From assembly GCA_947172415.1 (NCBI GenBank), contig OX359190.1, forward strand, positions 4,588,001-4,652,000: a DNA stretch of 64,000 nt, read 5' to 3'. The translations under genes and the position numbers were made by a program. Positions 23,596-34,663 of the stretch are shown piece by piece. The notes under the pieces are model-generated. The model worked only from the letters and a program-made list of their open reading frames with translations, was not told the DNA's origin and made no database searches. Each line of letters opens with the position of its first letter. Within the stretch, counting starts at the first letter, position 1. Origin of the DNA: Chondrosia reniformis (lineage: Eukaryota > Porifera > Demospongiae > Chondrillida > Chondrillidae).

Positions 23596-26169
23596 ATGGA
23601 AACCTCTCAGATGCTTAGGAGTAGAATGAACAACCATAGGACTAGTACCAAAGGTTGTAAGCCACTGTATCTTTACAATCACTTTAATTCTGATAAGCAT
23701 AGTTTTGATGATGCCTTGATTATGCCCATAGAACAGATACCTGAGACACCTAATTCTACTAGCCTCAGACTACTGAGAGAAGCGTTCTGGTACAAGGAAC
23801 TCTGCTCTATTTACCCATATGGACTTAACGATAACATTAAAGGCGTTGGCAATATTTCAAAACTTAAAAAAGAAATCATCGTATGGAACCTTTTTAATCG
23901 CTTATCTCATAAAAGACGGCATCGGCGCTCCAATCTAAAATCGACAGGCAGTAGTAATAACGCTGCCTACGACCCTGAATGGCTCAAAGAACGACTACCA
24001 CTTTACAAGAACGTGGGCTTTCTAGCCAAACTTAAACGCGATACTTTTGCATTACCAGCTCGACACCTTCATCGTTTGTTAAACTCGGTACAATGTCTCA
24101 TCGATACCCCAGAAACACCTTTTCCGCTTAGACTTATGCTAATGATTAAAGACGTTATTAAAGCACGCGCTTCAGCCAGCCTTCCCAAACACCCAACGAA
24201 AACGACAAGTCCAGAAGGGTTTCTTAAAATCGTGTTTCATAATAAAGGTGTAGAAAAAATAGGCCTCTCAGGTATCTTAAACCAAAAGTTAGTGTTAGAA
24301 ACTGTCCCACCCTTTATACAAAACAAAGAGCCCCCATGTGTAGTATATAAGTATACCCAACCAATAGGACCTCAAATCTTTAACTTTTCACAAACCTCTA
24401 AGTCAGATGTCTTTAGAAAACCAGAACCATGTGAGTGTCACAAGTCCCCCTTCATTTACAAGCCCCTAGGCCATGTTTTAACAGGTGATCTACGTATTGT
24501 TAGTAACCCAAAACTTAGAAAACTTCTTAAGAAAGGACCAAAATTTAGAGAACCTAATAACTTTAATTGGGTAACTGCTTTAAAAATGTGTAAGGAAGGT
24601 CTTAGAAAATATAAGATTACCTGGGCCCGTAGAGAAAATGTATCTACTTCTGTATTTAGTGAGTGGGAAAATGCTGTACTTAAGAAAATTAATGATAGGA
24701 TCTCTAAGCTGTCTAAATCGTATACCAAATCCTCAGTAGCCAAGAAGACCCTTACTTGCCCTAAAATTAAGAAATTCTTAGCAGACCTACATGATAAGTA
24801 TGTTATAGCCCCTGCCGATAAGGCCTCTAATAATATAATTTTTATATGTAAGTCCTACTATAGACAAATTATTAATGAAGAACTAGGCAGTACCTCCACT
24901 TATGCTAAATGTACAGTAGAACCCCAACAGTTAATTAGGAAACACATAGATTTCTTAAAACTAGAGAACTTAGAACCTAAACCAGACTGGTGTAACCTTC
25001 CCTCTTTTTACTGGATGCCTAAGCTACATAAGAACCCTTACAGCTACAGATTCATAGCCGCCTCTCACAAATGTACTACCAAACCCCTTTCTAGATTTCT
25101 AAATTCGGCGCTCAGACTAATTCTCAAACATTTTAGAGAATACTGCCTAGGTATATATAGGAATACTGGTGTTAATGCCTTTTGGATAGTAGAAAACTCA
25201 CTAGAAGTCTTAGATAGTCTTAGGTCTATACCCACTAGAAAAGCCCAGCTAGCTAGTTTTGATTTTTCTACATTATATACAGCGATCCCCCATAATCTAC
25301 TAAAAGATAAGATTACTAACCTAATTCATAGTGCCTATACCTGTAGAAAGTCCCAATATATAGAAGTCTGTCAGGATAAAGCCTTTTGGTCTAACAATGT
25401 CTCCAATAAAGCAGTCACAGCTGTTCATTTAGTAGAGCTCTTTAATTACCTTATTGACAACATTTATGTATGTGTAGACGGTTCTGTATTTAAGCAATGT
25501 GTAGGTATCCCTATGGGTACTGACTGTGCCCCTGTAGTTGCTAATCTTTTTCTGTTTGCCTATGAGTATGAGTTTATGAAAGGACTACTTAAGGATAACA
25601 TCACCCTAGCTATTAAATTTTCCAATACTTATAGGTATATTGATGACCTTTTATGTATTAATAACAAGGATTTTGAACTGTCAATTAGTGATATTTACCC
25701 CAAAGAACTTATTCTTAAAAAGACAAATACCAACCCTAAAAAATCCCCCTTTTTAGACTTAGATATAACCATTACTAACAATCAATTTATCACTAAAGTA
25801 TATGATAAGCGAGAGGACTTTAACTTTGATATAGTAAATTTCCCCCATTTAGATAGTTATATTCCTAATACCCCAGCCTATGGTGTCTTTATTTCACAAC
25901 TAATTAGGTATTCTAGAATATGTAGTGACTTCTCCAGTTTTCAGGCTAAAAGTTTGCAGTTATGCAGTAGGCTTATTAAGCAGGGTTACAAATACTTTAA
26001 GCTAAAATCAACCTTTAAAACCTTCCTATCCCGGCAGCCTCTAGTTAGAATCAAGTATAAGCAAAAAGTAGCTAGTATGCTTAAGGACTGTCTTGTGTTA
26101 CCCCATATTGTGTTACCCCACCTCCAAAGAAATGTTACTACTAGAAGACCTAAGGGTAGACTTACGTAA
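23596..26169 (+). CDS. Penelope-like retroelement protein, N-terminal GIY-YIG then RT
   Basis: The 857-codon ORF has no stop. Residues 1-85 are the second half of a GIY-YIG nuclease (TSQMLRSRMNNHRTS, then LLREAFWYKELCSIYPYGLN with the metal-binding Glu); the first strands with the GIY and YIG tyrosines are missing. A C-x-C segment (CECHK, about 278) links to the RT. RT landmarks are PKLHKNPYSYRFIAAS, ASFDFSTLYTAIPH (motif A, about 555), GIPMGTDCAPVVANL (motif B) and YRYIDDLL (catalytic, about 681). Domain order EN-CxC-RT matches the permuted Penelope-like clade described as Naiad/Chlamys rather than canonical elements with C-terminal EN. The ATG replaces the expected Gly of the nuclease motif, so the 5' end is probably truncated. 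Confidence 0.85.
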   Translation: METSQMLRSRMNNHRTSTKGCKPLYLYNHFNSDKHSFDDALIMPIEQIPETPNSTSLRLLREAFWYKELCSIYPYGLNDNIKGVGNISKLKKEIIVWNLFNRLSHKRRHRRSNLKSTGSSNNAAYDPEWLKERLPLYKNVGFLAKLKRDTFALPARHLHRLLNSVQCLIDTPETPFPLRLMLMIKDVIKARASASLPKHPTKTTSPEGFLKIVFHNKGVEKIGLSGILNQKLVLETVPPFIQNKEPPCVVYKYTQPIGPQIFNFSQTSKSDVFRKPEPCECHKSPFIYKPLGHVLTGDLRIVSNPKLRKLLKKGPKFREPNNFNWVTALKMCKEGLRKYKITWARRENVSTSVFSEWENAVLKKINDRISKLSKSYTKSSVAKKTLTCPKIKKFLADLHDKYVIAPADKASNNIIFICKSYYRQIINEELGSTSTYAKCTVEPQQLIRKHIDFLKLENLEPKPDWCNLPSFYWMPKLHKNPYSYRFIAASHKCTTKPLSRFLNSALRLILKHFREYCLGIYRNTGVNAFWIVENSLEVLDSLRSIPTRKAQLASFDFSTLYTAIPHNLLKDKITNLIHSAYTCRKSQYIEVCQDKAFWSNNVSNKAVTAVHLVELFNYLIDNIYVCVDGSVFKQCVGIPMGTDCAPVVANLFLFAYEYEFMKGLLKDNITLAIKFSNTYRYIDDLLCINNKDFELSISDIYPKELILKKTNTNPKKSPFLDLDITITNNQFITKVYDKREDFNFDIVNFPHLDSYIPNTPAYGVFISQLIRYSRICSDFSSFQAKSLQLCSRLIKQGYKYFKLKSTFKTFLSRQPLVRIKYKQKVASMLKDCLVLPHIVLPHLQRNVTTRRPKGRLT

Positions 26170-26417
26170 TATGTCCTACTTGTGTCTATAGTTATGCTGA
26201 ATCTGTTTTACTTGTACAAGCAAGATTACTAATAGATTTATAATTAATTCATAAAAGTTAATTGGACCTACATTCCTTTCATAAAATTAAATTTCATCAT
26301 GTGTCTTAGTTAACACCTTATTTAACTTTTGGCGCCAAAATAGTGTATATAAGGCCCCTAGATTTAGCATAGTGAGCCAAGGATTCACAGAAGATCAAGA
26401 TAAAGAAAAAGACAAAG

Positions 26418-26480
26418 ACTCCCAGGATCACTGATGAAGGGTGGAATTCCCAGAAACGGCTGTCTGACCCAGTGGAGAAG
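26418..26480 (+). ncRNA. Hammerhead-ribozyme-like motif
   Basis: Core elements are in order: CTGATGA (26,431-26,437), a GGG/CCC helix II with loop, GAAAC (26,453-26,457), a two-pair AC/GT helix III with loop GGCT, and the GTC cleavage triplet (26,462-26,464). Flanks can form helix I (TCA/TGA, then GG/CC after one mismatch, then a distal CTCC/GGAG). Helix II starts with an A-A opposition, a departure from the consensus. Type I minimal hammerheads of this shape occur in Penelope-like elements. Confidence 0.55.
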
Positions 26481-26560
26481 AAGATGAAAGAAGGGAAAAG
26501 AAGGAAGAAAAGACTACTGTATCTTCATCTAAAGCTCTCTTTAGGTTTAGTTCCCCTATA

Positions 26561-27299
26561 GGCTCTTTTTACAGAATAGGCATATAGCATGTAGGAAAAT
26601 GGTATCTTAGATTTTTCATGAGCCATCCTTGGCCAAGTGCACGTTGCTGTGGAATGTGTTTCATTTGTTCATTCAGGATTATGGCCTGAAAGTACATAAG
26701 CGTTGAATTCGCTCGCAAGCGCGTACACAAGTACTGTACTCCATCACTTTCTGTACGGATTTGTACGGAATATCCACGGCTGACCGCGCGCTTGTTTGCG
26801 GACGTATGCAACGGATATACATGGAATTCTACGGATCCAAATATGTTTGCCGTGTCACGTACCGTATAAACCGTTAAAGATATTTTTAATAAAATACCTC
26901 AAAATCATTCCTTAATGGGTCTTTTTCTTTAAGAAACTCATGTGCTTAGTTTCTTCTTAGAAGCATTTTAGCCATGTATCTAGTGCTTCTCTTATGCATT
27001 CCAACATTTACAGTTATAGTAGAGATTGGTAAATTTAAATTCAATTATGGTGTCATGTTTATTTATAATGAAATTTATGTACTCTGAAATAGGATAATGA
27101 TGATGATATGGTGTGTTCTCTTGTATATAGTTCCTTTAACTTTATTACTGTTTTTTTTAGTTGTAAGTTGTACTCATCTCCTCTAATGTATGGATTTACG
27201 TTGATATACATATATATAATACAGGTTCATGCGTAACTACTATAACACTTAATTTATACGTCAATACTTCGTTTTTGCAATGAAGGTTTTCGATATTAT
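26561..27299. other. No gene recognised
   Basis: Contains one copy of the TATAATAC...TTCATGCGTAAC repeat (27,207-27,285). The ORF at 26,569-26,811 has no known motif. Confidence 0.35.
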
Positions 27300-27841
27300 T
27301 TATGAGTGCCCCACAAGTTTTGACCAATAGCGATGAATGTATGTAACAGTGTGCTTAGTCATTGGGAAATCACACAATTGTGTACATAGAGTAAGGCGGA
27401 GAGCAATATAATAATCAAAGCAACTAAAGATACCGAAGAACGTATTGTCGACTATAGAATAGAACTGCTGGAGAGCGGAATCGAAATGATAGAGACGAAG
27501 ATGGGAACAAACAATGTTTACGAGTATGATTTTAAGCGAGGCATTGATGAACACCATGTTTTTGTGAAAATGTAGTCTCACAAGCCACTCACCAGTCACG
27601 TGTGTTCGCAGACGCCACAACAACTTTGTGTAGACTTTGCGACTTTGGGGAGCTGGGGAAGGTTTGTCTTTGCCAGGTCCATCCCATCAATAATAATACA
27701 CAGATACTTTTCTGGATCATTCCTGGCCTTCTCCCTGTGTTTATAATACTTCAACCGTTTGATCCTGGAATATATTAAATAATGGCGTAAAATTGGGTAG
27801 CTATCCAAGATAGTGGTATGTTCTGCATTCATCAGAGGCAA
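27300..27841 (-). pseudogene. Transposon-type protein fragment (DUF7869-like)
   Basis: Two overlapping minus-strand frames read in order: YYKHREKARNDPEKYLCIII with DGMDLAKTNLPQLPK, then LRTHVTGEWLV, NMVFINASLK and a stretch ending in VDNTFF. The pattern (Y-x2-HR-x2-A-x3-P-x2-Y, IIDGMD, LP, then H-x-TG) resembles a domain common in animal transposon proteins that I know as DUF7869-like. A frameshift near 27,600 joins the two parts. No ends identified. The family name is a recollection. Confidence 0.5.
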
Positions 27842-28315
27842 TGATGGTGCCAGAAGTCACGTGAGCTTGAACCCAAACACCAATCGTTCGTGCCTTGGAG
27901 GTCTGCGCCTAATCCGCCTGAGTTTGTATAGAATGAATTCATTTGCATACTAGAAGTATCTATTTAATCCGCCAACCAGTGAATCCGCCATCCGCCATTT
28001 TTTTGCCTCAATTGCACATTTAAAGGTGTTTTCCACCTTCGTAGTCTGCCGCTTTCGTCAAGATTTTAATCGTATGAAGTAAATCTTAGAGATGGCCTCT
28101 AAACGTTCCAAAACTGACTTGAAAATCGCCCGATATGTGACTATAAGAGGAAGAATTCGACGGCAACGCAGGAGTAAATATCGTTAATTGTTTTATTTAG
28201 CTGGCTATAAATATTATTGTGTAATGAGGATATTCAGTTAATCTACCAAACTCAATATTTCACCCAAAAATCCTTGAACGAATTGTGGCAGATTATCCGG
28301 GTTACACTGTACATT
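27842..28315 (+). other. Possible pogo-like leftover
   Basis: A short frame from ATG 28,092 (MASKRSKTDLKIARYV) resembles the basic start of Tigger/CENP-B proteins. AGATTATCCGGGTTACACTG at about 28,291-28,310 looks like a pogo-type terminus in reverse. No matching left TIR was found, so this is tentative. Confidence 0.3.
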
Positions 28316-28500
28316 TGTATAGGAGTGAAAATCAGAAATAGGCAGAAAAGGGCCCGAAAAGGCTCTGTAGAGTAAAAATAGACCAACCATGTTATAAACT
28401 AAACTGGCCTTTAAAGCAAGTGACTGTGTTCGCTGGCGAATGACCGAACTTTGAAATATCCTATTTTCGTTTTCTTTTATAGACTAGAAGTTTAAATAAT
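28316..28500 (+). mobile_element. MITE A fragment, diverged
   Basis: TATAGGAGTGAAAATCAGAAATAGGC and TTTAAAGCAAGTGA...CGCTGGCGAAT align with the MITE A interior with many changes. Confidence 0.5.
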
Positions 28501-28603
28501 ACAAAAACAAATAACAATGGCCCAAACCTTAAACATCAGTCATACTTATAATAATGAATAAATCTATAGACAGTGATAATCAGACTGTTTCACACCTTGG
28601 AAA

Positions 28604-28609
28604 GGCTAC
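28604..28609. repeat. Target-site duplication GGCTAC (left)
   Basis: Six bases identical to 37,097-37,102, directly outside the terminal inverted repeats. Confidence 0.8.
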
Positions 28610-29850
28610 GGTGCGTGGATCTTCCGGCCAATCAAATTCCAAAGTAATAAAATTTGAAATAACGTTTATAAACGCAAATATCAAACCACCGTATTAATGG
28701 AATCATCGTTATGGCTGCAAAAACAGCAGAAGGGGCTTATACTTAGTAAACGCCCCTTTTCATACTTAAGTTAGAAGGAGGACACGTTTCGATTGCAGGC
28801 ACCTTCGAAGTTCAGCGAAACGTCACTGGCCAGAGCAAAAGTAGACAGACATACATTTAGCTTAGAAGTATTGACTTTAAAAGAAATAATTGGACGAGTG
28901 TTCCACCGTCCAGCAACCCCCTCCTTTTCTATAGCTATAGCCGCCTAGTTGTATGCAGATTATCGTATGTATACGTAGCAAGCCCTGTTCCATCTGAAGC
29001 CTGGGTAGTTCAAGGTGGAGCGTTGATTAGTCAAAGGTTGTGGGTTCGATTCCCACCCAGGTTAAATGAGGTCTTCAGGCTGTCCAACAGGGGTTCAGTG
29101 CATATTATCTTCGTAATTACAACCATTCATTGTAATTTGTACCATACAGATTCAATCTTTATCAGCACATGACTGGCACGAATCGTGCCAGTACTGCGAA
29201 AAGCGACAGCTGCCACGCTTTCCCTTTGAAAGCATAAACGTTATGGCAGAGTATGCAGTGAAGCAGTACTTAAAGCGCCTACAAGGACAGGATAGCAGTA
29301 ATTGTGACAACGAAGAAGAGAACGAAAAAGTCGACACTATATAATAGAGGTCCTCACCAGACCACACGTTGCGGAATGTTTAGGGATTTTAAGAGGCCTT
29401 GTTGGATTTCAAAGTCCCACGAAATTAAATACAACATCTCTTATTTAATAAACAATTAAACTGCTTAGCTGATTGTAATCAATTTGCTTTTTTCATTTTC
29501 TTTGAATTGTTTTTTTATTGTAATAAAAAGTACATTAAGTGCTGTAACTCTTCCAAATGAAGAGATATGAATGTGAAACTCTATGTCAGTGTTCACAGAG
29601 ATGTATGAAAGGTTTTCAATGAGATTTTGCAAATTATGATATCTGCTCAAATTTGCCCTATCTCTCACCATACATTAACTTCGTATAGCAGTAATAAAAA
29701 GTACATCAAGTGCTGTAACTCTTCCAAACGAAGAGATATGAATGTGACACTCTATGTCAGTGTTCACAGAGATGTATGAAAGGTTTTCAATGAGATTTTG
29801 CAAATTATGATATCTGCTCAAATTTGCCCTATCTCTCACCATACATTAAC
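28610..29850. repeat. Left long inverted arm
   Basis: Inverted match to 35,878-37,096 with few differences over about 1.2 kb. It includes the tRNA-like segment and the start of the 171-bp array. Small ORFs present in both arms (29,152-29,367 minus; 36,340-36,555 plus) are the same sequence read twice. Confidence 0.85.
28998..29063 (+). tRNA. tRNA-like sequence in left TIR, anticodon arm shortened
   Basis: A 7-bp acceptor pairing (AGCCTGG with CCAGGTT, one G-T), D-stem GTTC/GAGC, and a perfect T-arm GTGGG-TTCGATT-CCCAC are visible, with A-box-like and B-box-like promoter elements (GGTTCGATTCC). The anticodon arm is only TTGA-TTAG-TCAA, a 4-nt loop, so it cannot be a normal tRNA. Total 66 nt. 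It is a tRNA-derived relic or an internal pol III promoter. An inverted copy lies at 36,644-36,709. Confidence 0.65.
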
Positions 29851-30790
29851 TTCGTAGAGCAGTAATAAAAAGTACATCAACTGCTGTATCTCTTCCAAAT
29901 GAAGAGATATGAATGTGAAACTCTATGTCAGTGTTCACAGAGATGTATGAAAGGTTTTCATTGAGTTTTGCAAATTTTAATATCTACTCAAATTTGCCCT
30001 ATCTCTCACCATACATTAACTTCGTAGAGCAGTAATAAAAAGTACATCAACTGCTGTATCTCTTCCAAATGAAGAGATATGAATGTGAAACTCTATGTCA
30101 GTGTTCAGAGAGATGTATGAAAGGTTTTCATTGAGTTTTGCAAATTTTGATATCTACTCAAATTTGCCCTATCTCTCACCATACATTAACTTCGTATAGC
30201 AGTAATAAAAAGTACATCAAGTGCTGTAACTCTTCCAAATGAAGAGATATGAATGTGAAACTCTATGTCAGTGTTCACAGAGATGTATGAAAGGTTTTCA
30301 ATGAGATTTTGCAAATTATAATATCTGCTCAAATTTGCCCTATCTCTCACCATACATTAACTTTGTATAGCAGTAATAAAAAGTACATCAAGTGCTGTAA
30401 CTCTTCCAAATGAAGAGATATGAATGTGAAACTCTATGTCAGTGTTCACAGAGATGTATGAAAGGTTTTCAATGAGATTTTGCAAATTATGATATCTGCT
30501 CAAATTTGCCCTATCTCTCACCATACATTAACTTCGTATAGCAGTAATAAAAAGTACATCAAGTGCTGTAACTCTTCCAAATGAAGAGATATGAATGTAA
30601 AACTCTATGTCAGTGTTTACAGAGATGTATGAAAGGCATCCAATGAGTTTTGCAAATTTTGATATATACTGAAATTTCCCTATCTCTCACCATACGTACA
30701 TTAACTTTGTATACCAGAATTATATGTTCATTGAGGGCTGTAACTCATTCAAATGGAGAGAGATATAGCTAACACTTTGTGTCAGCATTC
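29521..30790. repeat. 171-bp subterminal tandem array, about 7.5 units
   Basis: Units begin at 29,521, 29,692, 29,863, 30,033, 30,203, 30,374 and 30,545, spacing 170-171 bp, then a diverged partial unit. Each starts TAATAAAAAGTACAT and contains TTCCAAATGAAGAGATATG and CCCTATCTCTCACCATAC. The two middle units share private changes, suggesting local duplication. The right arm holds only about 1.9 units. Subterminal repeats of this kind often bind the element's own transposase. Confidence 0.9.
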
Positions 30791-30798
30791 ACAGACAT

Positions 30799-31228
30799 CT
30801 ATAGAGCATGTCCAATGTGTTTTTGAAATTTCGATGGAACTCCTATTTTGATTAACAAACGAAAGTCTATAGTGACGCAAACAAGTTCTCCACCATACTG
30901 GTCCATTGCAATATCTTTTGCATGGAAATTACCCTGCAATAATGAATTAGAATTATACAGTGGTACAACTTTCAATAATAGAAGTGTATAAACCAACCAC
31001 ATTACTATTATATGAGTTCTATTTGCATGCGCCTTAATACCTACTGAAACTGACTTACAGGGAGGGCTCTTGGGAGCACCTCTCGGATAGTTATATTTAC
31101 TCCTTTAGGTAAAGGACACTTTGTTCCTGTTCGTAATAACTCACTGCATAGGTCGAATGTGTTACTGTATACTGGAAGAATTCCGTACTTCAAAGAAAGA
31201 CTGATTTCGCCATCAGTTACTTCTTTGC
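30799..31228 (-). pseudogene. ML-domain (NPC2/GM2A-like) protein, C-terminal half
   Basis: Two minus-strand exons, 31,228-31,059 (acceptor TTCAG, donor GTAAGT) and 30,933-30,799 (acceptor TGCAG), splice in phase 0 to about 100 residues. They read YGILPVYSNTFDLCSELLRT, GTKCPLPKGVNITI, VLPRALP, then GNFHAKDIAMDQYGGELVCV. The spacing C...C-P-L-x-KG..., LPxxLPxGxFxxxDxxMDxxGxxLxC is that of MD-2-related lipid-recognition proteins, which bind lipids or sterols in lysosome or secretion. A signal peptide and the first half of the domain were not found upstream, where the RING-like gene starts on the other strand. The tail runs into the last array unit. Probably a captured host fragment. Confidence 0.6.
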
Positions 31229-31429
31229 CTGAAGAATAAACAGATCCGATTCGAACAGATTCGAAAGCTCAAAGATTATTATACGGAATTGACAAGCCAC
31301 GTGACGATCAAAAAGGATTTATCGATAGTATTATAACGCAGCCTATCGATATATATAAAAACATATATATACGCAACTGATCGCGGCAAATTTCTGCATC
31401 GTCTGAAGGTACGTATATAGCATTCAATC

Positions 31430-32717
31430 ATGGCAAGCGAGAATCCTTCCAGATCGAGAACAGAAAGAGTTCGATTAGTGAGGCAGAACAACGAAATTGA
31501 ACTACTACTAGAACAAATTACTGTAGAGAATTTGAGAGTAGCCTTTAAGGTTGATCCCTCAACTGTTTGGTTGAGGGAAGATATAGGATCAAAAGCCTTC
31601 TTTCCTGATAGTACAGGACTATTTCCAACACTGCAAGCAACTTCACTGACAGAAATTTATCGCCTGAAGGTAGAAGGATCCCCAGATAGCAATTCAGAGA
31701 GGCGTATAGTGTCTGGATCCACAATTCAAAGTGACCAGCCATCCAGCTCTGGTAATAACCAGCTGCAGACTACATTAACTGCTGGACCAACATTTTCAGG
31801 GCTAGGCAGCCATGCTAGACCTGTGTTTAGATCTGTAAAGCATAAAGAAGAAGAGACTACCATTGTGAAAATTGTGAAATCTAAACTGTCTTTCAATCAC
31901 ATGGGGAAACCTGAGTTCAATGTAATTGATGCCATATATTGCAACGTGACCAATACCCTGGCTGATGTGCCAACAGTTTTAAGGCATGTTCACACTGAAA
32001 TAGGAACAAGTTACACTCTTGTTTCAAATGATGGACTGGAAATTAAGGATTTACCAGCTACAAGAGGTCAGCCATGCATACAGGAAATTGACAATTAATT
32101 GTTACTGAGCACCACACATATACAGGATATATATAAACAGTTGAAACTTGTATTAGCTTTCAATATTCTTACATACATATGCAGGTCTAAAGTTTTGGAA
32201 AGCTCCAAATAGAAAACTGTATGCTGTAAGAAGGGAAGAGCTAAAATCAAAAGGTAGTAGGAAAAGGCAACTCATACAAGAAGATGAATCTGATGAATCC
32301 GACATCCCAGCCTCAAAGACAACAGCAATAGAAATTTTGAAAGGTATAGATGAAATAAAAGATTTGTTGGAGGTAACAACATGGGCAAAGTCACAAGGCG
32401 ATCACCCAGGAAAACTTAAAGATATTTTGGAGAAGACATTCCATTGTACAATTTGTTTAAAATCACCAATTTCTCCACCAATTATCGTAGGAAAATGTTG
32501 TGGCAACATCATCGGTTTTCAAACATGCACAGATAGCTGGTATGCTGGTCCTGAAGGATTAACTAAACAATGTCCACTTTGCAACAAAACAAGAGGATAT
32601 AGCGAAACAATGATACTTCATGGTTTAGATGAATTCATGAAGATTACCAGTCCAATTATGTTACAAAACAGCAGCCGTAGTGATTCATCTGAAAATCCAA
32701 CTTCTCAAGCTCTCTAA
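31430..32717 (+). CDS. RING-like protein carried by the transposon
   Basis: Exon 1 (31,430-32,066) and exon 2 (32,185-32,717) join in frame at a GT-AG intron to give 389 residues. The N-terminal part is a globular region (QNNEIELLLEQITVENLRVA, then STVWLREDIGSKAFFP) and a Ser-rich linker. Exon 2 starts FWKAPNRKLYAVRREELK, then an acidic patch. Residues about 298-345 hold CTICLKSPISPPIIVGKCC, then C-x4-W and CPLC: a RING-like zinc site of the C-x2-C...CC...C...CPxC kind, suggesting an E3 ubiquitin ligase role. No stop or frameshift. It lies about 220 bp upstream of the integrase on the same strand. Similar ORFs accompany transposons in other animals as far as I recall; its role in transposition is unknown. 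Confidence 0.65.
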
Positions 32718-34663
32718 CTTCAAGATCAAGTCGAAAATTGCACTATGGTGTCTGACAAACTGATTGCCAATTATTCTGTGAAACTTTTGACTTTGAATTC
32801 CACTAATGACTCTTATATTATGCTGCATTTGATTATAATAATGTTATAGTGATTATGATGAATTCAATAATGTTACATACCAAGCATTAACTTGCTACAT
32901 GTAGATGCAATTATATAGATTATGTCATTTTAAGATGGCTGCCTTGGAAGAGATAGAAGGTATACAAGAATTTTTAAAGGAAAGAATAGATAAAAAGTGG
33001 ACATATGAAAAAATTAGTGAGGAGTTAAGGAGAAAGTTCCCTTATCTAAGTGAGAGAAGTGTGAGGCGTTTCTGTGCCACTAATGATATCCAGAAAACAT
33101 CTAGATTGTCTGAAGATGAATTAACAAGAGTTGTTTCTAGCAATATATCCAAAGTTAGTCTGAAATCCAAATATATACATAAGTCTCCTTTAAATACAGT
33201 AACTAAATGCTATAGTGCATGAACATATATATATAGCAGGCCCATGTATATACGCTTATGAGGTATACGTAAGTCCTTAATAGGTCCACTTTTTGCTCAG
33301 CAATGGAACACCACTCGTCTAAATTTATCAGTCCCTTATACAATTATTGCCTATGTACAAGCATATATGAATATAGTTTATTAAAATCACTAACCTGTCA
33401 TTTTGTTCTAATGGATATATTTTTTCTGTAGGTTGGACCAACTTATGGGAGGAAAACAACTAAGGGGTGTCTAGCTGCTGAGGGAATTCTAGCTGGAGAA
33501 AAACAAATTGGAAGGGCACTTCAAATATCGCAGCCACAATATCATCTTTGCCGCTTAACAAAAACTGAAGCTGAAATTAATCCTGTACCATACTTTGCAG
33601 AATAATTTGGTCACAAACTTCATATTGATCAAAACGAAAAGCTAGTCATGTTTGGGGCAACCCATGTTTGTGCAATTGACGGCTACAGTAAGGCTGTACT
33701 GGGATGTGCAACAATGCCAGTTAAAAATAATGTTGAAATCTACAGCAAATTGTTTAGGTACAACTTCAGGTGTATACTGTTTCCATGGTTACCCTAATCA
33801 CTTTATAGCTTGCAAAAGTTGATTATCATTATTTATGATTAAATTAATTGGTCATTTATATATTGCTGTACTCAATTGATGCAGGCCAATATTAGTTATA
33901 TATGGACTATGGGATGAGATTAGAGTAGATCAGGGCAAAGAATGGGTCTTGTCACTTTTTATACAAGAATCCTTAGCCCACTTAAGAACAAATACAACGA
34001 GGCCACCTCATTTACAGAGTACTTCTAAACAAGTTAGTTTTGGCTAGTGGTGATTGACAATACTCTATATGTATCCTGCAGTCGGAACCTTGAACTAATC
34101 ATTAACATATTATTTGAATTCACTAATAGAATCATGCAATTGAAAGGTACTGGGTAGAAATAAATAAAAGAGTGAATTATCCCATCAAGAAAGTCCTAGT
34201 ACAGATGCATGCAAATCATGAAATACTTACCGAAGGAGGAGCAGCTGATCCAATTCACTGCTACTGTACATCTTGGTTAACAATTAGAATAGCAAACATT
34301 GGTGTAAAATATGCAGTACATGCATGGAATAACCATCCCATTCCAGGTATACATGTTTGGTAATGATATACATGGCTTTTTATTAGAGCATTATATAAAT
34401 ATAGCTAGAACAAATCCTAGTCACGTCAGCCATCCATTTTGAGTAAAATCCTGACAATTTTAATTTGTGGGTACATGATCTATAATATGTAGCAGCTAGC
34501 CATAATCCCACAGAGTTACAAGTATTATACTATAAGATTAGCAACAACCTATATAGCTACTGTGTATTTGTGCCACCTTAACAATAAGATTTGCATTTCG
34601 TTCTAAGTCTGCTTTAAATCAATATCAAATCCTGTATAAATACACATATATATATATATATCA

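Larger units (their letters stand above)
23587..26560 (+). mobile_element. Permuted (Naiad-type) Penelope-like element
   Basis: Comprises the EN-RT ORF plus about 400 bp of 3' sequence with a TATATAAGG box near 26,345, a TTGGCGCCAA palindrome near 26,331, a hammerhead-like motif at 26,431-26,464 and an A/G-rich tail to about 26,515. The left edge is uncertain; the 5' end seems truncated within the nuclease. No matching repeat was found upstream. Confidence 0.6.

Noticed and set aside
29465..29671. ORF repeated identically at 36,036-36,242 as a conserved small protein
   Set aside because: It is the 171-bp repeat and arm sequence read from both inverted arms; identity comes from the TIR, not from coding selection.
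29521..30790. Regular repeats that could suggest a CRISPR-like array
   Set aside because: Units are 171 bp and continuous with no unique spacers; it is a tandem array within a transposon arm.
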